Below are positions 34,031 through 44,369 of a DNA stretch of 64,000 bases, piece after piece (the first letter of the stretch is position 1; each line of letters opens with the position of its first letter). The translations under genes and the position numbers were made by a program. The notes under the pieces are model-generated. The model made no database searches and was not told the origin of the DNA. It saw only the letters and a program-made list of their open reading frames with translations. Source of the DNA: Isoetes taiwanensis (Eukaryota > Streptophyta > Lycopodiopsida > Isoetales > Isoetaceae); assembly GCA_021234155.1 (NCBI GenBank), contig JAJEKV010000052.1, positions 495,933 to 559,932 of the forward strand. The letters are read 5' to 3'.

Positions 34031-34759
34031 ATGGCTAAGAAAAAAGAGAAGGACGAGATCCGACGTTCACCAGGGAAACTGACTGAATACGAAGGGGATT
34101 CGGCCCAATTGGTTGCTCTACTCCATGAATTGAAATCAGAGGTCTTGGGATTAAGAGAAGAAGTTTCATCACTCAAAAAAGAGTTGCACGATGCTCTGGA
34201 AAAAAACACAGAAGCTTGGAAAATTCAGCATGAAGCCATAGTCCAGTCACCAAAAGAAGATTATACAGCACAAATCCGAATGCTGGAATCGAAGCTGGCA
34301 GCCTTAGTTGCGGAGACCACTAGGGAACAGATGCAACTTCATCAAGAACATGTCACAGCAGAACAAGCTGACCTAGAACTTAGAGCTAAGAACTTGAAGA
34401 TTTCAGGCTTGGTAGAGACAAATGATGAAGATATAAACGAGGTAATTAGTCATTGCTTTAAAGAAATCATGCACATACACGATCCACAATTTGTGCAGGG
34501 AGAAGGCTGGGGAAACACAGTGCATACACCCGGACCTATATTAGTCGAATTCAATTCGAAGAAGCCCGTGGCCGGATCCTTCAAAACGAGGATAGCTCTC
34601 AAAGGCCATAAGATCTGGTTAGATGTGGGCGACACACTACAACAAGAGTTTAGGAAGAAGGAATGGAGTAAAGTCAAGGAGGCAAGGGATACGAGGGTAG
34701 TGGCTTTACGGATCGGGAATGGAAAAGGCTGTGATAACCAAAGAAGCGAGAGAAGCTAG
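34031..34759 (+). CDS. LINE ORF1-like protein with coiled coil
   Basis: Begins at ATG 34031 (MAKKKEKDEIRRSP). Residues about 25-110 form a strongly predicted coiled coil by eye (heptad-like ELKSEVLGLREEVSSLKKEL, in overlapping pieces LKSEVLGLREEV and VSSLKKELHDALEK). Residues about 120-230 contain NLKISGLVE, a mixed alpha/beta segment with VEFNSKKPVAGSFKTRI and IWLDVGDTLQQEFRKKEWSKV, which resembles the RNA-recognition/C-terminal part of L1-type ORF1 proteins. Such proteins bind LINE RNA and assist reverse transcription. A frameshift near 34715 moves the ending (EKAVITKEARE) into the next frame, where it runs without a stop into the endonuclease. Assignment as ORF1-like is by architecture; function is inferred. 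Confidence 0.65.
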   Translation: MAKKKEKDEIRRSPGKLTEYEGDSAQLVALLHELKSEVLGLREEVSSLKKELHDALEKNTEAWKIQHEAIVQSPKEDYTAQIRMLESKLAALVAETTREQMQLHQEHVTAEQADLELRAKNLKISGLVETNDEDINEVISHCFKEIMHIHDPQFVQGEGWGNTVHTPGPILVEFNSKKPVAGSFKTRIALKGHKIWLDVGDTLQQEFRKKEWSKVKEARDTRVVALRIGNGKGCDNQRSERS

Positions 34760-34769
34760 GAATCTCCGG

Positions 34770-35580
34770 GCCTTGAAGGTTAGTATGTGGAATGCACACG
34801 GTCTTCACCCGAGGTTAAGATAGCAGCCACTTGGCCAAATTAGGAGCAACAAGATATCCTTACGTTCCATGAAACTTGGGAGCATCGAGACAAAACCATT
34901 ACCGGTTTACGGGGTTTGTTTTAATTGGGAATATCTGGAATAAAAAAAGAAACCTTGATGGGGCCGGGTTTGGTGGAATAGCGATATACAACAAAAAGAA
35001 ATCTCATCGGATATAGAACTTCGTATCTATAAACGGACAATAAACAATTCATATGGATCAAAATAAGAGGTCTATATTTAGGGATATGCTATTTTGCTCC
35101 AATCTGCCGCCGTACATATGATAAACAAGGGTATGATAGATCAGATCCACTTACGTGAACTTTGTATGGAGGTCATGGAATACAACAAAATAGGAGATAA
35201 TATTGTTAGGTGATTTCAATGCAAAACGAGGCAAAACAATCCATGACATTTGAAGATATTTGGATGTCCAGGTTCTGAAGTGGAAGAACAGGTGTTATGA
35301 AAGAACATCGGGAGGATCGGATCATGAACTTCGATGGGAGAAAAACTTCTAGAATTATGCACCATTTGCGGTTTTGAAAATCTTGAATGGCACAAGCTTT
35401 TTTCCGCGTGCAGGAAGTATACATATGAAAATCATCTTTGGTTCCGGCACAATGGAATTATCTTATCCTTTGGAAGGGTAGTCGGATCAACAATTTCCAA
35501 TTGGCGGTACTGCTACGAGGAATCAGATCACAAACCCATATTCTTGGAACTTAAGATCCGGCCGAAGAAGGAAGAATGAA
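34770..35580 (+). pseudogene. LINE AP-type endonuclease domain, frameshifted
   Basis: Plus-strand pieces: LKVSMWNAHGL (start of the fold, about 34772-34805), TFHETW (about 34860, catalytic Glu segment), GFGGIAIYNKK (about 34970-35000), LLGDFNAKRG (about 35203-35232), and ESDHKPIFLEL (35520-35552), the His-containing end motif. These are the recognisable conserved blocks of the exonuclease/endonuclease/phosphatase fold that nicks target DNA in LINEs. At least five frame changes and several stops interrupt it. The endonuclease begins in the same frame as the restored ORF1 ending. Confidence 0.75.
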
Positions 35581-36119
35581 GCTCAATTCCGTTCGAGACT
35601 CAAGATTAATCAAAATTTGGAAAGAATCATATGCAAAGGCGGTGGAAGAAACAATGGCATCCAGGTAGAGTGGCGAGGAAACTTGTTCCGGATGTCAACC
35701 AACTCTCACAAGTCTTTCTTCCGCAAAATTTGCAAAAGCGAGGAGTTTTGGCTTAACAAGAAAACGTTAAGCAAAACAAACCAATCAATGCATGGTGGGA
35801 TCTGGTGACCGAGAAGGCAAGAGATGCATTGCCCGCGAGGATGTGTTCGCAAACCAAAGTGAGTACGGATCGTGCTTGAGGCAAAAAAGAGAGCTTATTT
35901 TAAGACAAGGCAGGTTGAATCTAGAAGCACAAATTAAGGAAAACCCACGATCTTTTGGAAGCTCTCTGAGGGAACCTTGAGATACACTGTCACGGACCAA
36001 CACGATCGATGGGTTTGGTTAGGTCAATATACAATATAGGCGGGATCGAGAACATGCAATTCTGCGCCGGACATAGATCTCTTCTACATATCGAAGTGTA
36101 TGAGACACTATCAAGCATG

Positions 36120-37510
36120 AAAAATGGCAAAGCACATGATGTGCAAGGCATTTGCATAAATTTTATTTAAATGGGGGGCATTCATACTCTCACAAAACTT
36201 ACCCGGTGTGTTAAATCAAAGCATTAGAAGGGCTGCGGAAGAGTGGACAAGATGAAAAGTGCATCCAATATACAAGGGAAGAGATAAAAAATCAAGTCGA
36301 ATTACGCACAATCTTAATCCCGTGACACATACACAAAACCTATTAGGAGCATTCTTTGGAGAAAACTTAGTACTTGGAAGATCATGACAAGCGAGCTCCA
36401 TCACAAAGGCGGCTTTAGGAGAAAACATAATACTTTAGATCAAGCTCTCAGCCGTGTTCTTATTGAACAAGCTAAAACAAGAAACGAGGGCCCTATATGT
36501 GGCTTTAGGTGGATTTCCGCAGCGTTTGTCCTTGTCCCAAGAAAGGAATTGGGAGAAAAGAATGGATGCAGCTAGGAGTCCCGGATGAACTCAAAGGGGC
36601 GATCTCGGCTTTACTCGAGGTGTTGGTAACACTATCCCAAGATACATCTACCCCGATAAAGAACAATATAGGTGTTAGATCCAAGGCTGCCGCTATCTCC
36701 AACATTATTTGGCTTATTCATTGATGAACTTGATGAGTGGATGCGAGGGGAAATCATCATGCAGTACCGACTTGGACAATATGTGGTCCAATTCTTTGCT
36801 TTATCTTGGACGATGTGGTTCTGGCGGGTGAAAAAGAGGCATGTCCTTCAAGCACACCTTGACGAGCTAGAGCAATTTTGTATGGCAAGGAAAATGAAAG
36901 TCAATGTGAAAAAAACCAAAATTATGCAATTTGGAACCACGAGATCGGCTAGATTTCACATACAAAAGGAAAAATATAAAACGTGGAGTGTTTCAAGTAT
37001 TTGGGTATAGATTTCGCTGCAAAATACACATGGAAGGAGTGTATTCAGAGAAGGGTGACAGGTGGAAAATCTGCTCTATATGCCATGCTTTCGAAATGTG
37101 TTAAACTTTTTCTCTGGGATTGGGATCTCAGGAAAATGCTTTTCAAGGTTTTGGTACAAACAGTAATCCTTTATGGGTCACCAATCTGGGGACCGAGAAT
37201 ATCTGAAAAATTATGGGGGCAGATCGAATCTGTCCAGAAGCTATTTATCTGCGGAGAATTAGGCATTAAACATACTATTCCATATGCAATCATTCTGGCA
37301 GAGACTGGCATGTTCCCTCTTGAGCTAGAAGCTTTGTATCAGACAATCAATTTCGTTAACAGAATTGAAGAACAACCGGAAAGCAGACTCTCCTTTCAAG
37401 CACTACAAAGTTCAAAAGAGCAGGGATGGTTCCGGGATATGCAGGAATGGGCCACAAATGGGGGTCACACATGCAAAGCGGCCGAAGGGAAAAGAGGAAA
37501 CACGAGTTTT
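36120..37510 (+). pseudogene. LINE reverse transcriptase, frameshifted
   Basis: Blocks in order: IYKGRDKKSS (about 36268), GGFRRKHNTLDQAL (36407-36450), a Phe-Arg-Ala-Phe-like stretch near 36510, LGVPDELKG (about 36573), PLSPTLFGLFIDELDEWM (36684-36740), then the active-site segment where DDVVLAGEKEA is readable (about 36808-36840) but the preceding Tyr-Ala is lost to a frameshift, KMKVNVKKTKIMQFG (36894-36935), CFKYLGIDFAAKYTWKECI (36989-37045), ILYGSPIWGP and GELGIKHTIPYAI. The polymerase copies element RNA at the nicked target. The broken YADD and multiple indels make it inactive. Confidence 0.8.
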
Positions 37511-37741
37511 GCTTGAAGGGCTGGCCATAAACAAACTTTGGGCCACACCAAGGCGCAGGATGTCGCATTACAAAAATACAGTGAACACTATGACAGACTA
37601 TATGGAGGCGAGGCATACTTATCCGCTACATGCCCGAAAGAACCGGACAAGTGATCTCCCAGATACCGGTCAGCTCACACAAATTGGAAATCGGGGGGCG
37701 ATGGCTCAAAATACCCATCGAGAATCGGGTTGCGCAAGTTG

Positions 37742-37803
37742 TGTGACTTGGCATGTGTAGAAGATGAAAATCATGTTTTCAACGTGTGCTCGGCTTATCA
37801 CGA
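37742..37803 (+). other. LINE C-terminal Cys/His zinc-like motif
   Basis: In the appropriate frame the sequence reads CDLACVEDENHVFNVCSAY. The spacing of Cys, Cys, His and Cys with a conserved ED-N-H-V/F matches the C-terminal zinc motif of plant LINE ORF2 proteins. It is out of frame with the preceding RT block. Confidence 0.6.
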
Positions 37804-37985
37804 GATATCAAAGAAAGGTACAACATTCATGTTGGAAGATTCAGTTCCCTCTTTACATTAGATTTAGAAGAAACTGGATGTTATATTAAAACAATAGATG
37901 AACATCGTTCATTCCTATTGAGAACCTTGTGAAAATAATGTCTGTTTTCAGGCTCTTTGGCCTTCAAGGCCCCACAGGGCAATGA

Positions 37986-38006
37986 TATAATAATAATAAT
38001 AATAAT
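37986..38006 (+). repeat. (TAA)n 3' tail of the plus-strand LINE
   Basis: A TAATAATAATAATAATAAT run follows the end of LINE coding sequence and the GC-rich hairpin, then A-rich sequence to about 38032. It marks the 3' end of the insertion. The minus-strand LINE instead ends in (AAAT)n. Confidence 0.75.
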
Positions 38007-38039
38007 TAAAAAAAGATGCAAAAAAAAAATATAAAGTCC

Positions 38040-38150
38040 ATAACGTCGCTATAACAAAATACGTCGCGGGGACGTCGCATGCGACGTAAAACCGTATTTA
38101 TACGGATTTGAAATAACGTCGCATGCGACGTGACGTCGCATGCGATGCTC
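38040..38150. repeat. Palindromic ACGTCGCATGCGACGT cluster
   Basis: Within 110 bases there are two ACGTCGCATGCGACGT-type perfect palindromes (about 38070 and 38117), an overlapping TGACGTCGCATGCGATG copy, and a further small palindrome (CCGTATTTATACGG, about 38090). Related cores occur in the repeat blocks at 22.4-23.1 and 25.6-26.05 kb. It abuts the LINE tail. Confidence 0.75.
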
Positions 38151-38317
38151 TGTAATTTTGAACCATGGGCGTGCGGCTTTTCCCTAACTTCTTTTCCCCT
38201 ACTTCTTGAGGTTCTTGGGCGATCCATGGCTAGTACCCCGATCTACACGCAACTATTCTAAGGTTAGTATATCACATTTTTTAGATTGAATATGTTTTTT
38301 GGATTGAATGGTGCATG

Positions 38318-39145
38318 CCCAACCTTCCTCTTTTTTTGGTTTCCTTTCCTTCCTCTTCTTCTTTTTCTTTGTTCTTGATTTTTTTTCTTCCCATTCTTCC
38401 ATGCCTCATTCATTCTTCCTCCTTCTTTCTTCCTCATGCTTCATTTCTTCCTCATTCTTCCTCATGCTTCATTTCTTCCTCCTTCTTCCATGCTTCATTC
38501 TTTCCTCATTCTTTCTTCCCATATTTCTTCTTTCCTCATTTCTTTCTCATCTTTCTCATTCTTTCTCATTTCTTTCTTCCTCATGCTTTCTCATTCTTTA
38601 TTCCTCACTCTTTCTCATTCTTCCTCATTCTTTCTCATTTCTTGCTTTCTCATTTCTTTCTCATGCTTTCTCATTTCTTTCTCATTTCTTTCTCATGCTT
38701 TCTCATTTCTTTCTCATTTCCATTCTTTCTCATGCTTTCTCATTCCTCATTCTTTCCCCTCCCTTCCCTCATTTCTTTCTTCTCTTCCCTTCCTTATTCT
38801 TCATTTTTTTCATTTCTTATTCTTCATTCTTTTTAATTTCATTTCTTCATTCTTCATTTGTTTCTTATTCTTCACATTTCTTCCTCACTTTCCATTCGAT
38901 CCTTTTCTTTCCCTTCCCTTATTTCTTCCTTCCATTCTATTCCCTTACCTTCTCTTATTTCCTCTTATTTTTCTTCATTCTTTCTTGTTTCTTCTCTTAT
39001 TTCTTCTCTATTCTATCCTTATTTCTTCTCTTCTATTCTCTTATTTCTTTCTCTTGTTTTATTTCTATCTCTTGTTTTCTATCCCCCCCCCCTTTTTTTT
39101 CCTTTCTTTCTTCTTCGATCCTTTTCTTCTTTGTTCTTATTCTTC
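38318..39145. repeat. Long polypyrimidine tract, TTCTTTCTCAT-type
   Basis: About 0.8 kb in which the plus strand is almost only C and T, with interspersed CAT/CAC. Recurrent units are TTTCTCATTTC, TTCCTCATTCT and CTCATGC. All three plus frames stay open here (up to about 300 codons) because T/C-only DNA cannot form stops; the predicted Phe/Ser/Leu-rich peptides are artefacts. It ends in CCCCCCCCCC followed by T8 near 39085-39103. Confidence 0.9.
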
Positions 39146-39589
39146 TAATGCTTTGTTACTTACATTTAATTTTCTATTACGATTTGGACCCGACAGGATC
39201 TTGTACACGCGTACTTCTTTTGGTAAGTAGTTGATCGCACTTGCATTTTATTTTTATAGTTTTAAGTAGGTTAAAAAAATTGATGGAGTGGCTTGTTCAA
39301 GGGCACGGGTCGGCTCCACCTAGAGTGGGGAGGACCATGTACAATACGAATGTAAATTGACCGTGGGTCTGAATACCCTAATCTAACCTATTTAGTTTTC
39401 TTGTTTCTTCTTTTTTTTTTTCTTGCTTTTTTTGGGGGTCGGATAAGGTATTAGTCGCCATAGGGCGTGTTATAAGTAATGATTATATGGTCTGCATACA
39501 TATTTGATATTGTCGTATTATGTTGCATTTACTTTGTCTGCACGCTTTGGCTTTTGTATTCATTATTTTGTTTTGTTTGTAGGCATAAA

Positions 39590-41120
39590 ATGGCCTCGGT
39601 AAGGACGAGATGCTTAGTGAAATTAGGGCATCCTCATTAATCAAATATGCGCCTGAGACCAGGCCAGGAACGACATATGCAAACCGATGGTCGAATTAAC
39701 CGTTTTGTAGCATCGGTTGAGAAAGAATGTCGGTCCGAATTATGTGGGAGGTGGCGAGAGCATGAGTCCGAGTTGGAAGATATGATGAGAAAGAACTTAA
39801 AGTCTTGGGTGTGCAATCCCGAGCGAGTTGAGGATGCTACTTAAGTATAAAGTGCCACTTATGAGCCCCTATCTTTGAGGCATCGTGGGGACGATGGGCT
39901 AATTAAGTGGCGAAGTGCAAAGGTCCGACGCAAAGATCACAAGATGGCTAGTAGCAAATCTCAAAGATGAACAATTGAAGGAGTTAGATAGTCTTATCCA
40001 TGGTGGGAGCTCTATTGGTGCGAGGGGGCTAGATTATCATTACATGCTCATGATAAATGTGTTTGCATTTATTGACATTCCTATGGATGCCGTGAACGCG
40101 TTGTAAAGTGCATTGGTAGTAAACAAGACCGCGATATATACCAAATCTAGATCTTGGGAACCCTCGTACTTTAATCAAGATGACTATTATCTTGGCATTG
40201 TGTGGAGAGGCCAAGATAGAGTCACATCATGGTTGTTGGTCGACAAGTATATCCGTTTCAAGAGCCCAAGTCCAAAGATTGGCCACATCCCTTGACTTGC
40301 CCCTCAGTGAGGTCTTTTGTGGAGATGAGCCACGGGGACCAATGGTAGTCTTGCCATTCATGAACGGAGGAACCTTTGCAATTACTTGACCATCTTCCCG
40401 AGCCAATTCTCTTCTTATAAGAGATGGTCAAATGCAATGCATAGTGCTCCAAGAAGGGCTGATATGAAGATAAGTGCGAGTGGAAAGCCAAAATGAGACT
40501 TCGTGTATAAGTATCGCCCCGAAATAGCTCTCGCTCTTGCGTATGAGTCTATGCCATCCACGCCCGAGTTGGACACACACAAAGCTCAATTGCAAAAGGT
40601 CAAACTCCATTTTGATGACTCCCCTTACAAATGTGTGGGTGGCTATTGGTGATTGGGACCGCGGCCCTCCATTTTTTGCAAGGAGCGAATGCCCAAATTG
40701 AAGAGCCAAGTTATACACTACAAGATGGAACGGTCAAGATATCCTTGGTGGGAGAAGAGAGTTTTACATCATCATCGATGACCAAGCATCATGGGGCATG
40801 AGATATCTAACATATATTCCCTGGGCTACATTTACGAGATGCTCCTTGATTTTGTCCAGGCAATGCGGTTTATGGGGTTGTGTGTTGAGATAAACCCAAC
40901 CGACTGATACTCTAGCACATTGGACATCATCCAACATATGAAGGTCCAAATAATGATGGATAGAGAGCTGGTGCACATGGATCGCCCATCTATTGCTCGC
41001 GTCATCGATGTGTTCAAAAAGCAAGGGGCTTTCTTTATATAGTTGTGAGAGAGAGACGACATATGAAGTGTGGTGATCCACTTGAGATGGCTAAGCTACT
41101 GTTAAATGCTTGCAAGAAGT
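39590..41120 (+). pseudogene. Unrecognised gene-like region, broken
   Basis: Plus-strand open stretches in series: about 39647-39844 (GRINRFVASVEKECRSEL, charged), 39915-40106 (ITRWLVANLKDEQLKELD, then GLDYHYMLMINVF), 40113-40295 (SYFNQDDYYLGIVWRGQ, DKYIRF) and further pieces to about 41095, including YKYRPEIALALAYESMP, KLHFDDSPYKC and ERRHMKCGDPLEMAKLLL. The pieces read like protein and switch frames, so this appears to be one old coding region, perhaps from a transposon. I do not recognise the family. It lies downstream of the palindrome/pyrimidine blocks and a copy of the CACCT(T/A)GAGTGG repeat, as does the SET/CACTA region. Confidence 0.35.
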
Positions 41121-41279
41121 GATTAATATAATTTTGTCTTCCTATTTGAGGCTTGTTGCAACAAATAAATGTTTTTTATTCAAAATTACTAATGAAAAAA
41201 GTAATTTATTAATCAAAAAAATTATTATTAATGGTAAATAAATTATTAATCATAACTTGTAGATAAAGTGTCGCTCTGA

Positions 41280-41590
41280 GACGCCAAACCCTAGGTTTTG
41301 TGTGCTACATCATCAAACCCTAGATTGTAAATGCCATGTGGCACAATCTAGGGTTTGATGATGTGGCACACGCAAGCCAGGGTTTGATGACTTGGCACTT
41401 ACTATGATGTGGCAATAGGAAGTTGCGACGTGACACAACCTAGGGTTTGATGATGTGCCACACGCAATGTAGGGTTTCATGATGTGGCACTAAAAATGCC
41501 ACGTGGGATAATTTAGGGTTCGGTGTATGACATGATACATGGCCTGATAATATGGCAACCTAGAGTTCGATATGCACCCCATACATATAT
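41280..41590. repeat. CTAGGGTTTGATGATGTGGCAC minisatellite with a foldback
   Basis: Five to six degenerate units contain TAGGGTTTGATGATGTG and GCCACGTGG-like segments. The first unit is inverted, giving near-perfect 28-nt arms at 41301-41328 and 41343-41370 (one mismatch, 14-nt loop). Confidence 0.8.
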
Positions 41591-41689
41591 ACGAGATACT
41601 TTTCTAATATAAATAAGAAGATAAGAATATAAATTTAGGTATTTATTCAAAGACACTTGTTCAAAGCTTTTCTCTCACTAATTCTCGTT

Positions 41690-44040
41690 ATGTTCAAATT
41701 AATATATATAATCATGGCGGAGGCTCAATTCTTAGCGATCTTCCTCATTGTAGCGGTCTTTCTGATGATGCAATATTCGTGGCATTATGCATCTCCCCCT
41801 CCGCCCCCGGTGAAGACTGCAGTACGTCTGCCGGGGCTCATTGGTGGCACATTTCGAACCATCAAAATACTATTTATCATATGTATGGTTTGTAAGTATC
41901 ATTCTATTATTGCAACCAATATCACACGGTTATCAAATGTTTCTCTCACAATTTCTTTTGATCTAGGTGTGCTATTTTTCTCGGCGATGAATAGAGGTAA
42001 TCGCAATCGTACGGAGAATGACGAAGACGAACGTAAGTATTTATATAGTTTTTATTATACGCTTTACCCTCTAATTAGGTATGTGAGTTTATGCATGGAG
42101 TTTTAATTTGTTGTGTAGAGAAAAGGGAAGAGTCTAGAGAAAATAGGAGGAGGACTCCACGAGGTAGGGGCAATCGTGCTGATGTTCCAAGAAGCCAACC
42201 TCCACCTGTCACTACACCAGCAGGTTTGGGTATTAAGATAGCTTTTATAAAAATAATAAATAATGAATTGTTTTTTGCATGATATTTGTGCTTCTGCAAC
42301 TCCTCCCCGCTCCACCCCTCGCCTTCCTCATAAACATGTCTCCCCGCCGAGAGAGACCAAATTGCAAAGATATTTTGCCTCTTTGACACCAACGCCAGCT
42401 TAGGCACCTCCCGCCCTATTCCCCAAATGACATAGTGTTGATTATCGGTCTTCACGTTCTCGCGAGAATATCGAGACCGGTAGACGTAGTATGGACTCCC
42501 GTTCTAGGCAAGAGACCTTAAATACAGATTTTTCTGGTGCAAGGAACTTGGAGGTAGATTTCAACAGGTAAATATATATCCACTACGTGCCAAACATTTC
42601 TTTGGTTGCAGCATGTTAAAGATGCTCATTCTCTCATTACTTCCCGTGTCAAGAAGTAGTGGAGCAACGGACTCACAACGTTCAAGATCGCGGACGATCA
42701 TCCGCTGGGTTCGATCCCAAGAACATCGTGAATCGCCTGACTTGAAGAGGTCCGGATCCCCGACGACATCGTGTCACCGGAAGAAGAGCGCCCATTTCGC
42801 TTTGTTTTTAGACACGTAAGTCTCATGTGATTTGGCCCCGAATATACCCGACTATCATATTAATAATAATTTTTGATGTAAGTTATGTGAACATATTATT
42901 TAAGATATCAACCTTAAATATTAGTACTTTGTCATCTAAATTTGTTGTTTTGTTCATTCTCTTCACTTAGAATACATTGTAAAGTGCTCAAAAAGTTTCC
43001 TATCGGGATCGGGATATGTATATTGACGGTAGACATAAACACGCTTTTATATACCCACCATTTATGCTTCGGGACGCTCTTCCTAAGAAGGATGATGAGG
43101 GAAGTGTCTTTTATACTACACCGAGGGACGCAAATACAAATAATATCTCTCGCTTATGGCCTCCCCGCGGTATAGAGGGAGGGCTCTGGCGCTATGACCA
43201 ACGCGAAATAGAGAGCCGCCAAAAATAAAATGAAACAGAAGTTTCCCGTGAGATAGAAAAAGCAAAGAAGTTTAACCGGAAGAAGCTCACTTCGATGATG
43301 GGCGAAGCTTCTACGAAAAAGAGGTACATGACCTAGTCATAGTCTTGTTTTTATTATTTTGATATTGCGTTGATCTATCGATTTATGTCAAAGGCAAAGA
43401 GTGGTCAAGAACCTGAAGCGACTTGGCGAAAAAAGTTGGAGGCGATTGGTCAAAAGTCCCTAAACCACTTAATCTCCACAAGGAAGATATCAAGGTATTT
43501 CTTATTTTTTTTGCCATTCGTTCACTTTAACTTGTGACAATATTGTGTGCCTTGCAATCAGATTGCATTTGAACATGCAAAGGATCCAGAAGCCAAACAT
43601 AGAGCTCGGACCGACAAAGCAACTAAAAGTGACCGAAAGCCGTCTCATTTGGGCTCCAAATGATCCGGAAGGGTTTCACCATAGATTCGTAAGAGCTATA
43701 TTAGTTCACATTAATTTTAATAAGAACTTTAAATGTCATTAGCTAATACTCGTTATATTGTCATAGACCTTTTTATACGGGTTTCCCCCTAGCTCGGGTA
43801 CGAAGAGGGAACTGTCCCACTTTACGGGAATGCGGGGGTGCGTTGTAGAAAATTATTATAATTCTATGAACTACATTAATGCCATATTCTTTTGGTTTTA
43901 TAGGCAAGCGATGGATATGAATCAAGCCCTAGACCAGACATGGGGCTGGGTCTCGGCGAGGGATCACGCAAACTTTGGTGGAGGGCCATCCAATCACAAC
44001 CCCGACCCGATGACTACTCCATCAATCGGCGTAGATTAGC
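41690..44040 (+). pseudogene. Unrecognised multi-exon gene-like region
   Basis: Plus-strand open stretches are separated by plausible GT...AG introns. The first has ATG 41690 and 41714 (MAEAQFLAIFLIVAVFLMM: a hydrophobic segment followed by PPPPP). A second includes MNRGNRNRTENDEDER ending at GTAAGT (42032). Later ones contain PRGRGNRADVPRSQPPP (about 42152-42220), RDMYIDGRHKHAF (43012-43050), IEGGLWRYDQREIE (43170-43214), PEATWRKKLEAIGQ (43411-43452), AFEHAKDPEAKHRARTDKA (43564-43620) and DMNQALDQTWGWVSARDH (43915-43967). The basic middle part recalls CACTA-associated Transposase_24-like proteins, but I am not sure. It could be a real but unknown gene or a transposon gene. Confidence 0.35.
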
Positions 44041-44080
44041 TCTAGGCTAAAAGGGTGGATACTCCCCTTAACGAGTCTTT

Positions 44081-44270
44081 TGTGATTATTTAAAAATATA
44101 AATACAATTCACTTTTGTGATTATTTAAAAATATAAATATAAAAAAAAATACTTTTTACATTATTTAAAAATATAAATATAAAAATACTTTTGTGATTAT
44201 TTAAAAATATAAATATAAAAATACTTTTGTGATTATTTAAAAATATAAATATAAAAATATAAATGCCCTT
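44081..44270. repeat. AT-rich tandem repeat, unit about 36 bp
   Basis: About five copies of ACTTTTGTGATTATTT followed by AAAAATATAAATATAAAAAT. Copies differ mainly by short deletions. It adjoins the probable Helitron 3' end at 44296. Confidence 0.9.
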
Positions 44271-44295
44271 TTGCTCCTTGTACATCATATTGTAA

Positions 44296-44330
44296 CTAGT
44301 AACGGTGCCCAGCGTTGTTGGGCAAAATTT
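44296..44330 (-). mobile_element. Probable Helitron 3' terminus, minus strand
   Basis: On the minus strand the sequence reads TGCCCAACAACGCTGGGCA (6-bp stem), then CCGTTA, then CTAG followed by T. A short GC-rich hairpin shortly before CTRR, with insertion next to T, is the signature of a Helitron 3' end, and CTAGT is the common plant form. The element body would lie to the right (higher coordinates), covering the 44.6-45.5 kb array. The 5' TC end was not located and no Rep/helicase is seen, so any element is non-autonomous. Confidence 0.4.
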
Positions 44331-44369
44331 GGAACTTAGTGCTGGAACTTGGGAACTTGCGCATTTGCC

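Larger units (their letters stand above)
33790..38008 (+). mobile_element. Near full-length LINE retrotransposon, plus strand
   Basis: Contains in order a coiled-coil ORF1-like region (34031-34759), AP-type endonuclease (34770-35580), reverse transcriptase (36120-37510), a C-terminal Cys/His motif (37742-37803) and a (TAA)n tail (37986-38006). The end is preceded by a GC-rich potential hairpin, AAGGCCCCACAGGGC (about 37963). The 5' boundary lies somewhere in 33790-34020 and is not exactly defined. Coding frames are broken by many indels, so it is not autonomous. Confidence 0.8.

Noticed and set aside
38308-39234. Open frames of 173-308 codons encoding Phe/Ser/Leu-rich, membrane-like peptides
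   Set aside because: They lie entirely within a C/T-only tract where stop codons cannot form; all three frames are open together.
40590-40650. DDSPYKC motif resembling HAD motif IV of NIF phosphatases
   Set aside because: No HAD motifs I-III are visible upstream in the same region, so the match is probably accidental.
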